From Flaccisagitta enflata (Eukaryota; Chaetognatha; Sagittoidea; Aphragmophora), in assembly GCA_965153355.1 (NCBI GenBank), contig OZ231126.1:11780001-11844000 (forward strand): DNA of 64,000 bases, in the 5' to 3' direction. The position numbers and the translations under genes are program-made. Shown here piece after piece: positions 37,138 through 54,200 of this stretch. Position 1 is the first letter of the stretch. Every line of letters starts with the position of its first letter. Under the pieces are notes generated by a model. The model made no database searches. It was not told the DNA's origin and worked only from the letters and a program-made list of their open reading frames with translations.

Positions 37138-37615
37138 CGGAGACGGTAAAAGAGCTAGGAGGAGATAGAGGCTGGCAGAGATACCGACAGACAAAAAAAC
37201 GGAGACAGGCTGGCAGAAAAACAGACACAAACTGACGGAGATAGACAAATGGAGAGAGACAATAGGAGACAGACAGAGGGAGACAGTCGGACTGACATAG
37301 CAGTGTAGTGTTTTGGTCTAGCTTCTGTTAAGACTTACGCCAGATGAGGATGGTGAATCTGAGTGAATGGGGATCAAATGAAAGTTGAGGTAAACCTAGT
37401 CAAGATCCTGCTTCGTAGTAGTCATTACGAATGAATGTAGCGGGGGCCCAGAACGTTACCAAAATGTACAATTATGGACATTTGTGCATACATTGAAAGA
37501 AAAACGGACAGAGAGACCACTAGATAGACAAATAGAAATGTTGCCTCTTATCCTAATTTGCATGACGCTGGAAATGTTTTTCGCGAAACAAATACGGAAG
37601 ATAAATGAAAATAGG

Positions 37616-37753
37616 AACAAGGCCTGATACACAGCCACCAGTTGCGGACGGGTGGGCAGGGGCGGAAATGCAACTCATGCTGACGGACGGACCAACGGAC
37701 CAACGGACCAACGGACCGACGGACAAAGCCTCTTATAGAGTAACGTGTCTCCA
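37616..37753 (+). mobile_element. Hairpin-type element, copy with degraded hairpin
   Basis: It opens with AACAAGGCCTGATACACAGC and CCAGTTGCGGACGGGTGGGC, has a GGAC/CAAC tetranucleotide interior, and ends AAAGCCTCTTATAGAGTAACG. The expected terminal hairpin is no longer paired. It lies directly before the copy at 37797. Confidence 0.7.
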
Positions 37754-37796
37754 TTCTTCAAATACTTTTTTAATTTAAGAACATCCAGGCTGAGTT

Positions 37797-38061
37797 GAAC
37801 AAGGCCGGATACACGGCCAATCCGTAGTCGCTGCTGGTGGGCAGGGGCAGTGATGTGAGTGGGCAGGGGCAGTATATGAGTGGGCGGGGGCTGTATTGAC
37901 ACCAGGCAGGGGCTGTTATGGTCAGAAATCCGTTTTTCAGTCGATTTCGCGTCATTAAAATTTTCGCGTTACGGACACTCAGACATTCAGACAGACATTC
38001 AGACAGACATTCAGACCAAGGGACACACCCTCTTATAGAGTCGCTTAGGCAGCGACTAAAA
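37797..38061 (+). mobile_element. Hairpin-type element, stem AGTCGCT
   Basis: It opens with ACAAGGCCGGATACACGGCC and GTAGTCGCTGCTGGTGGGC. The interior holds GGGCAGGGGCAGT and GACATTCAGA repeats. It ends with a perfect hairpin AGTCGCT-TAGGC-AGCGACT (38039-38057) followed by AAAAA. The stem differs from the common AGTCGCG/CGCGACT by a compensated pair, and its arm AGTCGCTGC recurs near the element start. Confidence 0.85.
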
Positions 38062-39885
38062 ATGTTGTCTCTTATAAAAAAAAAAAGTGTATCGCGCTGA
38101 TGACGCATAGAGTTGCCCGCCCGGGCTCGTTTTTTCTACTCTTATGACCAATGTCAATTGAGGAAAGTTTTTTGATGTTCTTAGAACATAATTTTGAAAA
38201 TTTTGATATACTATCTTCACAATTAAAATCTTTCCGCACATTTTGATGTATATCTCTGGTTATATATCACCAATCCTTAGAAAATTGGTGACAAAACTAA
38301 AGCTCTTGGAATTTGCATGCTATCCACGCAAACGGCATCTATTTAACTCAATGCGTTTGAAAGTTATTCAACTTAAAATGAAATGTTTCAATTTCTGTTT
38401 TGCCATTCCTTAAAAACCTCAAGCTGTATCACTTCACTCTTTTTTGAATTACATTTAAACAAGTTGAGCTAGACGTATGCAGTTTGCGTAGTCTGCTAGA
38501 AAATTTGTAGGGCATCAGTTTTGTCACCTATTTTTTGATGATTCGTTGAGTCTTGATAGAGCTATAGATTTAAACATAGCAAATCAGGGGGTCAAGAAAA
38601 TGATGGGAATGGTTTGGAACGTCATGACTCCAAAGTACCTCAAGAAGCTCTAAAAGTCATTACCCAGATGAATGGCGGCTGTGATTTAGTTGAACGATGC
38701 TCAAACTTGATATTGATTGATGTGTGATCAACTGGTATTCCTTAACTATTCAAAAAATGAATTTTTTTCAAGGTGGAAAGATTTTTATTGTGAAGATAGT
38801 AGCATTGCAGGAACTTATAAACCATAGGCCAAAATTCCTTAAGGGGTCTGTTGGTGATGCCTGTAAAATGTTCATGACCCTGGGAGGCATTTTTGGGTGT
38901 TATATATTAATTCATTTAAGGGCTGTCAACCAAAAATTACAAAATTTGCCAATTTTAAACCCTTTTTCACTCAACAAGCTTTCTAAAAGTTGATTCATAG
39001 CCCTGACACTTGGCATGCACATCAAATGGACTCTAAATAAGTTGTATAGAAAAAAAAATCAATGTGTGATAATTTTTAGGTATCTAAATTAAGAAAAAAA
39101 CATGTTTTTTTTTTTGTAATATTTATGAAAAATGCTGTTATTACCCCTCTTAAAGTAGACCAATTTTAACTGGAGGTACTTCACATCAAGTACTACCTCC
39201 ATGTCAAATTTCATCAAAATGGGAGCGCTTAAAACACAAAAAAATGTTTTTGAAGTTGGCCTTAATTTAACAATTTTTTTAAATTTCATTTTTTTATATA
39301 GCGCCTAAACGAAAAAAGATTTTGCATTGATTTTTTATTTTTTAACAGCCCATAAACTATTTTAAAGAATAGTAAAAAAAATTTCATGAATATACAAACT
39401 TCATTTTCATCACCCTTTGACTGGTCAAATTTCGTCTTCGTTTGCACTGTGACTTACGTGATCGTCTTTTCATTGAGTTATCAATCTGAAAAAAAAAGAA
39501 AAGATAACTTTTTTGTCCTTATATTTGTCAGATGATCTGATGTTATCATGCTTCTTTTAGAATGCATTTTTCCACCAAATTCAAAGAATCGTCATGACAC
39601 TTATGCTTCATCGCCAAAGACATTTACTTTTACGTATTAAATCCTGTTGTGCCGGACTTGATTTCTTTGTTGTTTTCTTTTATCAAAAAAAAAAACTGTA
39701 AACAAAGACAGGTTGTAAGCCCAAAACGTTTGGGTGAGAAAATGTAAATAAAGTTAGTGTATCTACCTGAACTTGGTGAGGGCAAAGCGTGCGCCGTGTG
39801 GCCTTTTTACCCATCAGCAAACTGGCGAAATAGACAGTGAGATTAGTAGCGGCCTAGCGGGCATGCGGAATATATATATCGTTAG
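38062..39885. other. Spacer without recognised genes
   Basis: AT-rich, with poly-A and poly-T runs (39040-39120, 39270-39300). No conserved domain or repeat family could be named. Confidence 0.5.
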
Positions 39886-39890
39886 TTTTG

Positions 39891-40034
39891 AGTCGCGGAC
39901 ACGCGACTCTACACTTTGCCGTGTCGGTTCGTCCGTCCCTCCGTCACCTTGTTGATTTGCTGGCGGTTTTTGCATTATTGCCCCTGCCCAACCGCGACGT
40001 GACGCGAAGCTGCTGCCGTGTATCCGGCCTCGTT
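39891..40034 (-). mobile_element. Hairpin-type element, stem AGTCGCG
   Basis: It is read on the minus strand. The hairpin AGTCGCG-GACA-CGCGACT (39891-39908) is perfect. The distal end is CTGCCGTGTATCCGGCCTCG. The near-end arm is partly kept (GTCGCGG on the minus strand, about 39990). Confidence 0.85.
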
Positions 40035-41037
40035 ACTTTGAGGAAGACGACTATCGATCGTTGCTTTATTACATATTTACACTCATTGAACCCCGCAATA
40101 ACGGAAGAAAAGAGACCAACCAATTTGGTCTGTTATCGGCGGACTTCCACTATTAATGAATGCTAAATGGCAATAAAAGTAATAACCAGTCACCCCAGGA
40201 TTGTACTTGGTCAGCGGCATCCAACGGACACCCTCCGTTGACCTGCTTGGAGTGGTTAGCTAAGGACTTTAGATCAAAGCAAAGCAGGGCCCCAAAGGGC
40301 ATATGTCATGTGGTTGTAGTACACGGGGGGGGGGGGGGACTTTTTGGTCAGCTAAGAATATCACTTACAACTGATGACATCTGTTTGTCCCCTTAAGTCC
40401 GTTCGAGCGGAATTTAACTATCATCAATTCATCATCAAAACTGTATGAAAAGTGGAACAATTTCCCTCACTATACCCAAACTGAAATAAATGGAAGGGGG
40501 CCTTGTGAAGTGAACCCTCATTGACTAGTTAATACGCGCACCACTCCCATACTAGAATTCAAATATCGCCGCGATTCCTACTTTCGATTTTGTCTCCATA
40601 ACAACTTCATATGCTTAATTATAAGGAATCTATTTGCTTAAACATTGAAGACCCATGAAAAAGCAAAGGGGGAAGTTGTTAACTTGTTGTCCCTTTCATG
40701 AGAAATCGTTTTTGACTTTCCGCTTGAGCTTTAGAAATAAAAATCAAAACATTAACTTATTCTGAAATTATTGAAAGATGCAGGGTAATAACCCCCTTTT
40801 AGGCTCTCTCAGCGGCACTCATTTTTACACATGTAGTTTTCCATAAAACAGAATCTGAAAAACACTCCCTCTCAATCCAACCCAAACGCGAACTGCTAAC
40901 CAAAAGTAGTGTGTATGAAGTGATATAACGGTTCACGCCACGGTCGCTCCGTTTAGAAGAACAAATCCCAGTCATTGTGGTTGTCAAGATTGGAAGGTTG
41001 ATTCGGCACTATTTTCACATTTATTAAAGCTGGGTTT
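40035..41037. other. Spacer
   Basis: A 13-nt G run sits at about 40326. Short ORFs (39888-40166, 40160-40396, 40799-40987) overlap repeat ends or lack recognisable domains. Nothing else is seen. Confidence 0.5.
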
Positions 41038-41203
41038 TGAACAAGGCCGTATACACGGCAGCATCAGTCGCGGACGGGTGGGCAGGATCAGGAGCGGAAA
41101 ACCTCAAAAAAGAACTTTGTGACCGACCGACAGACCAACCGACCGACCGACGGACCGACGGACCGAAAAGTGGCTTTTAGTGTCGCGTGTCCGCGACTAA
41201 AAA
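41038..41203 (+). mobile_element. Hairpin-type element, stem GTCGCG
   Basis: It opens with ACAAGGCCGTATACACGGC and CAGTCGCGGACGGGTGGGC, has CGACCGAC repeats, and ends with hairpin GTCGCG-TGTC-CGCGAC (41182-41197) plus TAAAAA. The segmental duplication with the left window end begins exactly in this hairpin. Confidence 0.9.
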
Positions 41204-42035
41204 CCGAATAAAAGTTCATCCGTTTTCCGAAGCGGGCAGCTAGAACTAGAAGCCAGAAGGCGGAAAACTTTAACGTTGATGTCAACAACTCGTTTACTGT
41301 GTCACAGTGTTGGGGACAAACGGACTGGGAGTCCGACCAACGGACGACAAGGCTGATCAACGGATAGACCAACGAAAAGAAGTGACTTAAGTAGTCGCAT
41401 TTAGCTTAATACTAAATGAGGGCGCCTCTCAACTTTTGGGTCACGTCATGATCATTTCTCAAACAATCACAGTGCGAAAGAATCAATTGATATTGTCAAC
41501 ATCTTTCCTACGTCATGAAATTACGAGAAGGAAAATAGGAAAAAGACTATTTCAACAACGGTAACAATTTTTTGAATAACCGGTTTTTGCATTATAACCC
41601 CTGCCTCTCCGCAGGTTGTTCTATTAGATATGTGCTTGGATTACCAACCTCTCACAATGATGCGCTGTCATGTTCGTTTACAATGAATATGTATTCAAAC
41701 CGCAAAAAGTGAGGGTAATGTTATTGAGGCATGAAGCTATTTCGCAGGAGCACCGGTTACATATATAAACATTAACCAGCTCCCTGTACGTACCTACCTA
41801 GACTTACTTAGTCGCCTGCGGATGGGCAGATGTAGTGATGATATATGCGAATCAAGCATTTGGATATATTTAACGATATGTTCACAACCCTTAACAGCCA
41901 AATGATCTGCTTTGGTTGCTACACTTCATATCATACATCTGAGATCGACCGACAGACGGACACAGCCTATTACAGAGATGCGAGGACGCATCTCAAAATC
42001 ACCCACGTCTCTGTCTTAAGTATTGCCATTGGATC

Positions 42036-47394
<5,359 letters not shown>

Positions 47395-47407
<13 letters not shown>

Positions 47408-47630
47408 CGATTTACGACTAACGATTAATATCTAACGATAAACTACATACCCTGTCTTCAGAAACAACTGCAACCAGCAAAAGATGTATTGTGTGAAAAC
47501 TATCGTAAGCGATTTATGACTAACGATTTATGACCAATGATTATTAACTAACGATAAACTACATACCCTGTCTTCAGAAATAACTGCAGCCAGCAAAAGA
47601 TGTATTGTATGAAAACTATCGTTATAAATG
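47395..47630 (+). repeat. Tandem duplication after the last apyrase exon
   Basis: AACTACATACCCTGTCTTCA and AGCAAAAGATGTATTGT occur twice (about 47442-47500 and 47558-47615), separated by AACGATTTATGAC-type short repeats. Confidence 0.9.
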
Positions 47631-48127
47631 CAGCTTGAAATTTTTTTTTTTCTTAAAGTTGAACCTAATATAATCCTTCAAAAAATCTCCATTTTGAGCC
47701 CAATCCCGGAGTTCTAGCTCAAAGCTTTTGGAAGTCATACAGGTTTAAAGTGACAGACCTCTATCAATGTCTTTAATAAAAAACAATTAACCAAAAAATG
47801 GTTGTTTACTTCAAAATGATGTACAAGCTAAACTACTTGACCTAGAGTGCTGAGATTTTGTATGAAAAAACTGTCAGTTATATGCTATCAGACAGAGCAA
47901 ATCCGAAAGTTGTGGTGTATATAGTTTGCATAGATTAGAACTTTTGCTTGTTGCAGTTGCTTCTTAAGACAGGGTAGATGATTCCTTGCAATCGTTACAG
48001 CCAATCAGTTAATGCAATTTAGAAATTTTGCATCGTTTGAAATCGACGAAAATCTTTTAAAAATGCCTTCATCCCCCTACCCTGTCTGTCTGTTTTTCTG
48101 TCTATATCTCACACTCTTTTCCTTTCT

Positions 48128-48166
<39 letters not shown>

Positions 48167-48510
48167 ACAGACGGGAAGAGACAACACTTAAGACTCAATT
48201 AGTCCTCGTCCTCACCTCGTCCACAAACAATTACAGTTATCAAGACACGGAACAGATCAAGCACTTCAACTTTTAGATCACCCTCAGCCCTCAGGACAAT
48301 GCATAGCTGATTTATATCATTGCTCATCTTCTCACTCAAATCAGCTTATACTAGGTTTTCGATTTGGGAAAAAATTGAATATACTTCATAACGAATCCGA
48401 TAAAATGATTGTTTTAATTGGAGGGAACTTTTGAGGAATGTAAGATCTTAAACTATGAAGAAAAGTGTTCGTTAACCACGGTTCTTTTAGAAAGGCTGAG
48501 GACTATTTTT
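47631..48510. other. Spacer, possible apyrase 3' end
   Basis: It contains AATAAA at 47775, a (CT)n tract at 48132-48163 and the possible alternative last exon at 48171-48202. No other feature is seen. Confidence 0.4.
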
Positions 48511-48748
48511 AGATGCGTCCACGCATCTCTATACGAGGCTTTGTCCGTCCGTCCGTCCGTTGGTCGGTGGGTTGGTTGGTTGGTCGGTCGGTCAGTCCGT
48601 GGTGATCGAGCTGAGAATGATGAAAATGCATAGAATCTTGGAAATATCTCAGATTATTGCATCATTCCACAAGGTTGATGCAATATTGCATCATTCTTAA
48701 CAAGCTAAGCCGCATGTGGACGCATCGTTGTACCCCCGGGGTACTTGC
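48511..48748 (-). mobile_element. Hairpin-type element, stem AGATGCG (full copy)
   Basis: The perfect hairpin AGATGCG-TCCA-CGCATCT (48511-48528) is followed by CTATACGAGGCTTTGTCCG and GTCC/GGTT repeats. Next comes a body shared with 57981-58178 (TCAGATTATTGCATCATT, AAGCTAAGCCGCATGTGGAC). The distal end TGGACGCATCGTTGTACCCC repeats the hairpin arm plus loop in inverted form. Confidence 0.88.
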
Positions 48749-48819
48749 TGTAATGAATAATATTGGCTGAGCTGAATGACATTGAAACTTAAGGAGCTGA
48801 AAAAAAAACAGCAAGTCAG

Positions 48820-48933
48820 CAACAATATCAACATCAATAGCAACAACATTAACAACAACAAAACAGCAACGATGATTGTAACATCAACAACAACAACAAC
48901 AACAACACAAAGAACAACAATAACAACAACAGC

Positions 48934-48970
<37 letters not shown>

Positions 48971-49016
48971 GCAACAACAATAGCAAAAACCAATATAAAA
49001 GCAAAACAAAACAATA

Positions 49017-49048
<32 letters not shown>

Positions 49049-49135
49049 CAAAACAAAACAAAACAAAACAAAACAAAACAAAACAAAACAAAACAAAACA
49101 AAACAATAAAACAAAACAAAACAAAACAAGAGAAC
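48820..49135. repeat. (CAA)n and (AAAAC)n microsatellites
   Basis: A CAA/CAG array (48830-48990) is followed by a pure AAAAC pentamer array (about 49018-49128). Confidence 0.97.
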
Positions 49136-49139
49136 AAAA

Positions 49140-49848
49140 GGTTCCTAGCTTCGTAGCTTCCCAAATGTTCCAATTTCGTCTGAGAGAGGCGCTGATTTCA
49201 ATTTCGGGAAAAGAGGAAACAAAAGACCTGCCATAAAAGGAATTGCCTTGACAACCGGGAAGAAGATCCAACAAGTAGACAACTCGTATTACAGAAAAGA
49301 ACCAAACTACTAGTTGCGTAGACATGTCGTAGTAAAACTTGTTCATGTTGAACATTTTCATGTATTTCATTTGAGTCGTGCTCCATTGTATCACACATGG
49401 AAACCATAACGAACTTGTGGCTATGAGAAGTCAAAGTATCCTTGAATGTAATGCACAAAACAAGTCTAAATTCACCAATTTTACGAGCTGTTATGTAACT
49501 CGTTGAAAAGAGAAAAGAAAAAAACAAGCATCGCACAAAATCAAGCGCACATTTGGGAAAGTTTTTCTCAATTCGATTTGCGAATGACAATCATTTACGT
49601 AGTCAAACAAATCGATCGGCGAAACTGACAGAAACCAAGTGAGTTAGATTTAAACAAGGCCAAGTAGGCCAACGATGCGTCCCTTTTGAATGAATCTTTT
49701 TTTTATGAATGAATGGTTTTTTTTTTGATGGATGAATGTTGTTCATGAATGAATGAATGATTTGTTGAATGAATTATATTTTGTATGCTACTTTTGCTGA
49801 CTGGGTACCTCTTTTCTGATGAAATAATGCAAGATTCTGATGCTTTTT
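49140..49848. other. Spacer with GAAT repeats
   Basis: GAATGAAT tetramers lie at 49685-49780. A 130-codon minus-strand ORF (49198-49590) has no recognisable domain. No gene is called. Confidence 0.45.
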
Positions 49849-50470
49849 GGGCAGCGGCCCCGAAGGGGACGAAGTCCTGTAGAACACAGGGGGACTTTCG
49901 TTTGTCCGTCCGTTCGTCCGTTCGTCCGTTCGTCCGTTCGTCCGTTCGTTCGTTAGTCCCCCCCTTGATCAGACCCCTCAGGCCTCAAATCTGGCCTCTC
50001 AGGCCTCCAATCCAGCCTCTCAGGTCTCAAATCCAGCCTCCCAGGCCTCAAATCTGGCCTCTCATGCCTCAAATCTGGCCTCTCAGGCCTCAAATCTGGC
50101 CTCTCAGGCCTCAAATCTGGCTTCTCAGGCCTCAAATCTGGCTTCTCAGGCCTCAAACCTGACCTCTCATGCCTCAAATTAGGCCTCTCAGGCCTCAAAT
50201 CAGCCATCTAAACCTCAATTTATTGCTCCCAGGCTTCAAATCAATCCTCTGGCCTTTCAAGCCTTAGTCCAGCTCTCCAAAGCCTAAATTCAGCCCTCTC
50301 AAGCTTCCAATCAGCATTCTCAGGCCTTATATCAGCCTTCTTAGACCTCAGTTTAGGCTCTTGAATGCCTTCAGTCAGCCCTCTTTAGCATCTCATCCTT
50401 TTCTTCAGGTAGGACGAACGAAAGTCCCCCTGTGTTCTACAGGACTTCGTCCCCTTCGGGGCCGCTGCCC
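49849..50470. mobile_element. Foldback element with perfect 54-bp terminal inverted repeats
   Basis: The left end GGGCAGCGGCCCCGAAGGGG and the following 34 bases (49849-49902) are exactly repeated in inverted form ending at 50470. Each end can itself fold (CGGCCCC-GAA-GGGG). The interior is a GTCC/GTTC tetramer stretch and about 20 units of a TCTGGCCTCTCAGGCCTCAAA-type repeat. No coding capacity. No target duplication was recognised. Confidence 0.9.
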
Positions 50471-50809
50471 TGCTTCCCCTCACTCAAATTCACAATCACT
50501 CAAAGCAGGGCAACGGGCATCGCTGACCACATATTGCCCTTGGGCGACCTGTTATATGAATACATTACCGACCAACCAACCAACTTACAGAATGACATAG
50601 CCCACAACAGAGATGCAAGAACGCGTCTGACAATTATTTTGAAGGAAAAAACTTGAATCGTTGAAAAAAGGAATCGTTAATAGTGACACAAATGTAAAGA
50701 GTAGGGGACCCTTTTGGAAAAAAGTCACTTTTATCGACTTGCATTGGCTATCCCTGAAAGCAAGCTTTTTACAATTGCCCTACGTTGTAATTTGTGTTTG
50801 TTTTTGAAA

Positions 50810-50878
50810 TTAATTTCATTCATTCATTCATTCATTCATTCATTCATTCATTCATTCATTCATTCATTCATTCATTCA
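50810..50878. repeat. (ATTC)n microsatellite upstream of CFAP96
   Basis: A pure ATTC tetramer array ends about 80 bp before the CFAP96 start codon. Confidence 0.97.
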
Positions 50879-50959
50879 GTAATTACGCTATGATCACCAC
50901 ACAGACTTCTCGAACGTTAATTTGTCCCGGTTTTATATTTTTTTACCCCAATTGTCAGA

Positions 50960-51120
50960 ATGCCTGGGGACCGTGACAACAAAACAGACATGGAGAGGGT
51001 GGGGTTCTTTTCCGAGCCGGGTTACATCACAATCGGTGACAAGTACAAAGCTCCCGGGGGCTTCAATCAATACAATGAGTCGGCGGGAAAAGGAAAGCAA
51101 ATGCTTGCCAAAGGCACAAG
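50960..51120 (+). CDS. CFAP96: CFAP96 exon 1
   Basis: The ATG begins MPGDRDNKTDMERVGFF, the family N terminus. Two bases are left over at the donor GTGAGG (51121), which runs straight into a GA microsatellite. Confidence 0.92.
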
Positions 51121-51122
51121 GT

Positions 51123-51218
<96 letters not shown>

Positions 51219-54200
51219 AGAGAAAGAGAAAAAGAGAGAGAGAGAGAAAGCGAAAGAGAGACAAGAATAGAAAAAGAAAAAGAAAATGAAGAAGAAAAAC
51301 AACAACAACCACCACCACCACCACCACCACCACCACCACCACCACCACCACCACCACCACCACCACCACCACCACCACCACCACCACCACCACCACCACA
51401 ACAACAACAACAACCACCATCATCAACCAACAGAACAAGAGGAAGAAGAAGAGGAAGAAGAAGAAGAGAGAAAGCGAGCGTAAAAGAATGAAAATTAAAG
51501 TTATTGCAACATCTACAACTGTAACTGTAACTGCGATATTCCAGCAAGCGATCATCACTGATGGACGGATACTTCGATGGCAAATATGGTCGAGTTTATG
51601 AAGGCGAAGCGTATGCAGATGTCATCAGAAGAATTCGATTGGAGAGACTCAAAAACACCCAAAAAGCCATTGGTAAGGGATCATGATCAATAAGGCATAA
51701 GATGCAGATTTCGCCAAAAGAATTGAACTGCAAAGACTCAAAAAGACTCAAAAACAGATTGGTATGGTGTCATGGTGGCTAAAGCTTACGTCTCAAAAAC
51801 ACTCAAAAAACCATTGACATTGCTATGGATTCATTGATGACTGAAACTCTTACCAATAAAGGCGGCTCTCGCCGTAGGAAAAAAGTCGTAAGTGCGAGGT
51901 TTTGGAATTTTTTGTGATTGTGTTTTGTTTGGTTGATTGCCTTTTTTCTTCTCCGGGCATCTTTTTGGTTTGTTCCACTCTGTACATGTGTTTCTCTGTT
52001 TCAGACAGAGGCATCCAACCCCCATCCACACCCCAACCCCAACCCTCACACACAAGCATCTAGACCGCTTGTTTTTCCACTTTTCCACTCGGACAGAAAA
52101 ACGGACCAACAGACCAATGGATGGACTGACAGACAAAGCCTCTCATGGAGTCCAGAGTTAAAATGAGAGATACTGTGCTGCCAGGATGCACAATCATCAC
52201 CTGGGACATTTCAAAGTTCAAATAGACTTCATTAACTCAATTCCTCGTTTTTGGGAAAATGTGAAAAAATATAAAAAGATTTAAAAAATCCTAGCGCCAA
52301 AACTATTGATCGCACAGAATTCTGCTTGGCGGCATCTGAAAGAGGAGAATTAGCTCTTTCTTAGCTGTTAGTTTCATGCGTAGTCCCATTCTGCCCGAAA
52401 AATGCACCAACTTGCTCAAACGCCTCATAAAACAAGGGGAAATCCGTTTTTCTCTGCAGGACTCAAAAAGACCGAAGGGACTTCGTCTCTTCGACTTTTT
52501 TCCAAACTAATAAAAAGAATAAGATTCCATCGAATTTATCAAGCAAGGGACCCTTTTCAGTTGCGGACACGCAACTTTATATGAGGCTTTGTCCGTCCGT
52601 TGGTCCGTTGGAGTTGAAAAGTGCAAAAACGCGCATTTTTGATGTTGCTGCTGAACTGGTCTGTGTTTTTGAGTGTGTATGGGGCGGGCGAGGGGACGGA
52701 TGGCGGTAGTATGCCCCTGCCAACCCGTCCGCAACGACCCCCGCGTCACTTGTTTGTTGTTGCAGGCAAGCCATACGTGCCTTCTTCTCCAGCGAAGAAG
52801 AGCACCGGTTTAGGCACTCATTACGGCACTCTTGGAGGCAACATCACAAGCTTCAGCCCCGGACTCAAACCTGAGAAAGAAGAAAAATCCCCGGGGGCCA
52901 ATTTTACGACTAACCCCGGAAAAAAGGGAACGGGCTTTGGATTCATCGATGTTACTATAGGTAAGGACTAAGGATGAAGGGGAAAATTCACTGATGCACC
53001 ACAGGTAAGAATGATAAGGAGATAAGGAGATTTCACCAATTTGATCTCAGTATCAATAAGAATGATGAGAAGTCACTGATGCTGCCCTAGGTGGGGATGT
53101 TGACATATTTCGTCATTGAAATAGTTCGAATGTTAAATCATCCATGTGTCCATGGATGGGAATGATGGGGAGGATTCACTGATGCTACCTTAGGTGGTGA
53201 TGATGATGATTATAAATTATCGATGTGTCTATCGGTAGGAACGGTGGGCACAGCGTTACGATACATAGATAAAGACAACTTTGAGTGCCCAGAGCTGGGA
53301 GTGGTTCAGAAGTGTTCTATGATACTTGGCGATTACCAATCACCCAGTGGTAAATTTTTTTGAAAGCAAAACTTTGAAAAAATACCTTTTAGGCAAAATA
53401 GTCGCAAAAGCGTTAGATGGTCAGCGGTACCCGTTGCCCCTGAGTGAGTGTATGAGGGTGTGAGATGGTGAGAGGGGCAGCGGCCCCCGAAGGAGCCGAT
53501 GACCTATGCTGTTTTTATTTGAGGGTGGAGGCTGGAATTGGGGCCTTGAAGCTGGGATTTGAGCTTGGAGGCAGAGATTTGAGCCTCGTGGCTGAGATTT
53601 GAGCCTCAAGACTGGGATTTGAGCCTCAAGGTTGGAATTTGAGCCTAAAGGCTGGGATTTGGGCCTTGAGGCTGGGATTTGGGCCTTGAGGCTGGGATTT
53701 GGGTCTCAAGGCTGGGATTTAGGCCACGAGGCTGAGATTTGGGCAACAAGGCTAGGATTTGGGTTTGGAGGCTAGGATTTGGGCCTCGAGGCTGGGATTT
53801 GGGTCTCGAGGCTGAAAGCGGGGGGGGGGGGGGACGGAGAAGGAGAAGAAGGAGGAGAAGGAGGAGGAGAAATTTCCCCTATGTGTGAAAGCATAGGTCA
53901 TCGGCCCCTTCAGGGCCGCTGCCCAAAAAGGGAGTTTTTAAACATTTTTTTAGCATTGAATTGTAATAGCAGCTTCAAAAATCCTAAAAAATCCTATAAA
54001 TATGTGGTTATGGTTAAAGTATATAAACTTTTACCTTAAAAGCAGCAAGTTTCATGAAATATTGTCCAGATTAAAGTTTGAAAATAGTAAAATACTAATT
54101 TTTTTAACATTTAAGGGCCTTGATTTGATTAAGCAGCTTCAAAAGTCCTGGGAAATCCTGGAAATGTCTAGTCATAGGTGAAGTTCAAATACTTCAACCC

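Noticed and set aside
50922-51583. ORFs of up to 216 codons with poly-Pro, poly-Gly and poly-Trp
   Set aside because: Translations of GA and CCA arrays in CFAP96 intron 1. Only 50960-51120 of this span is coding.
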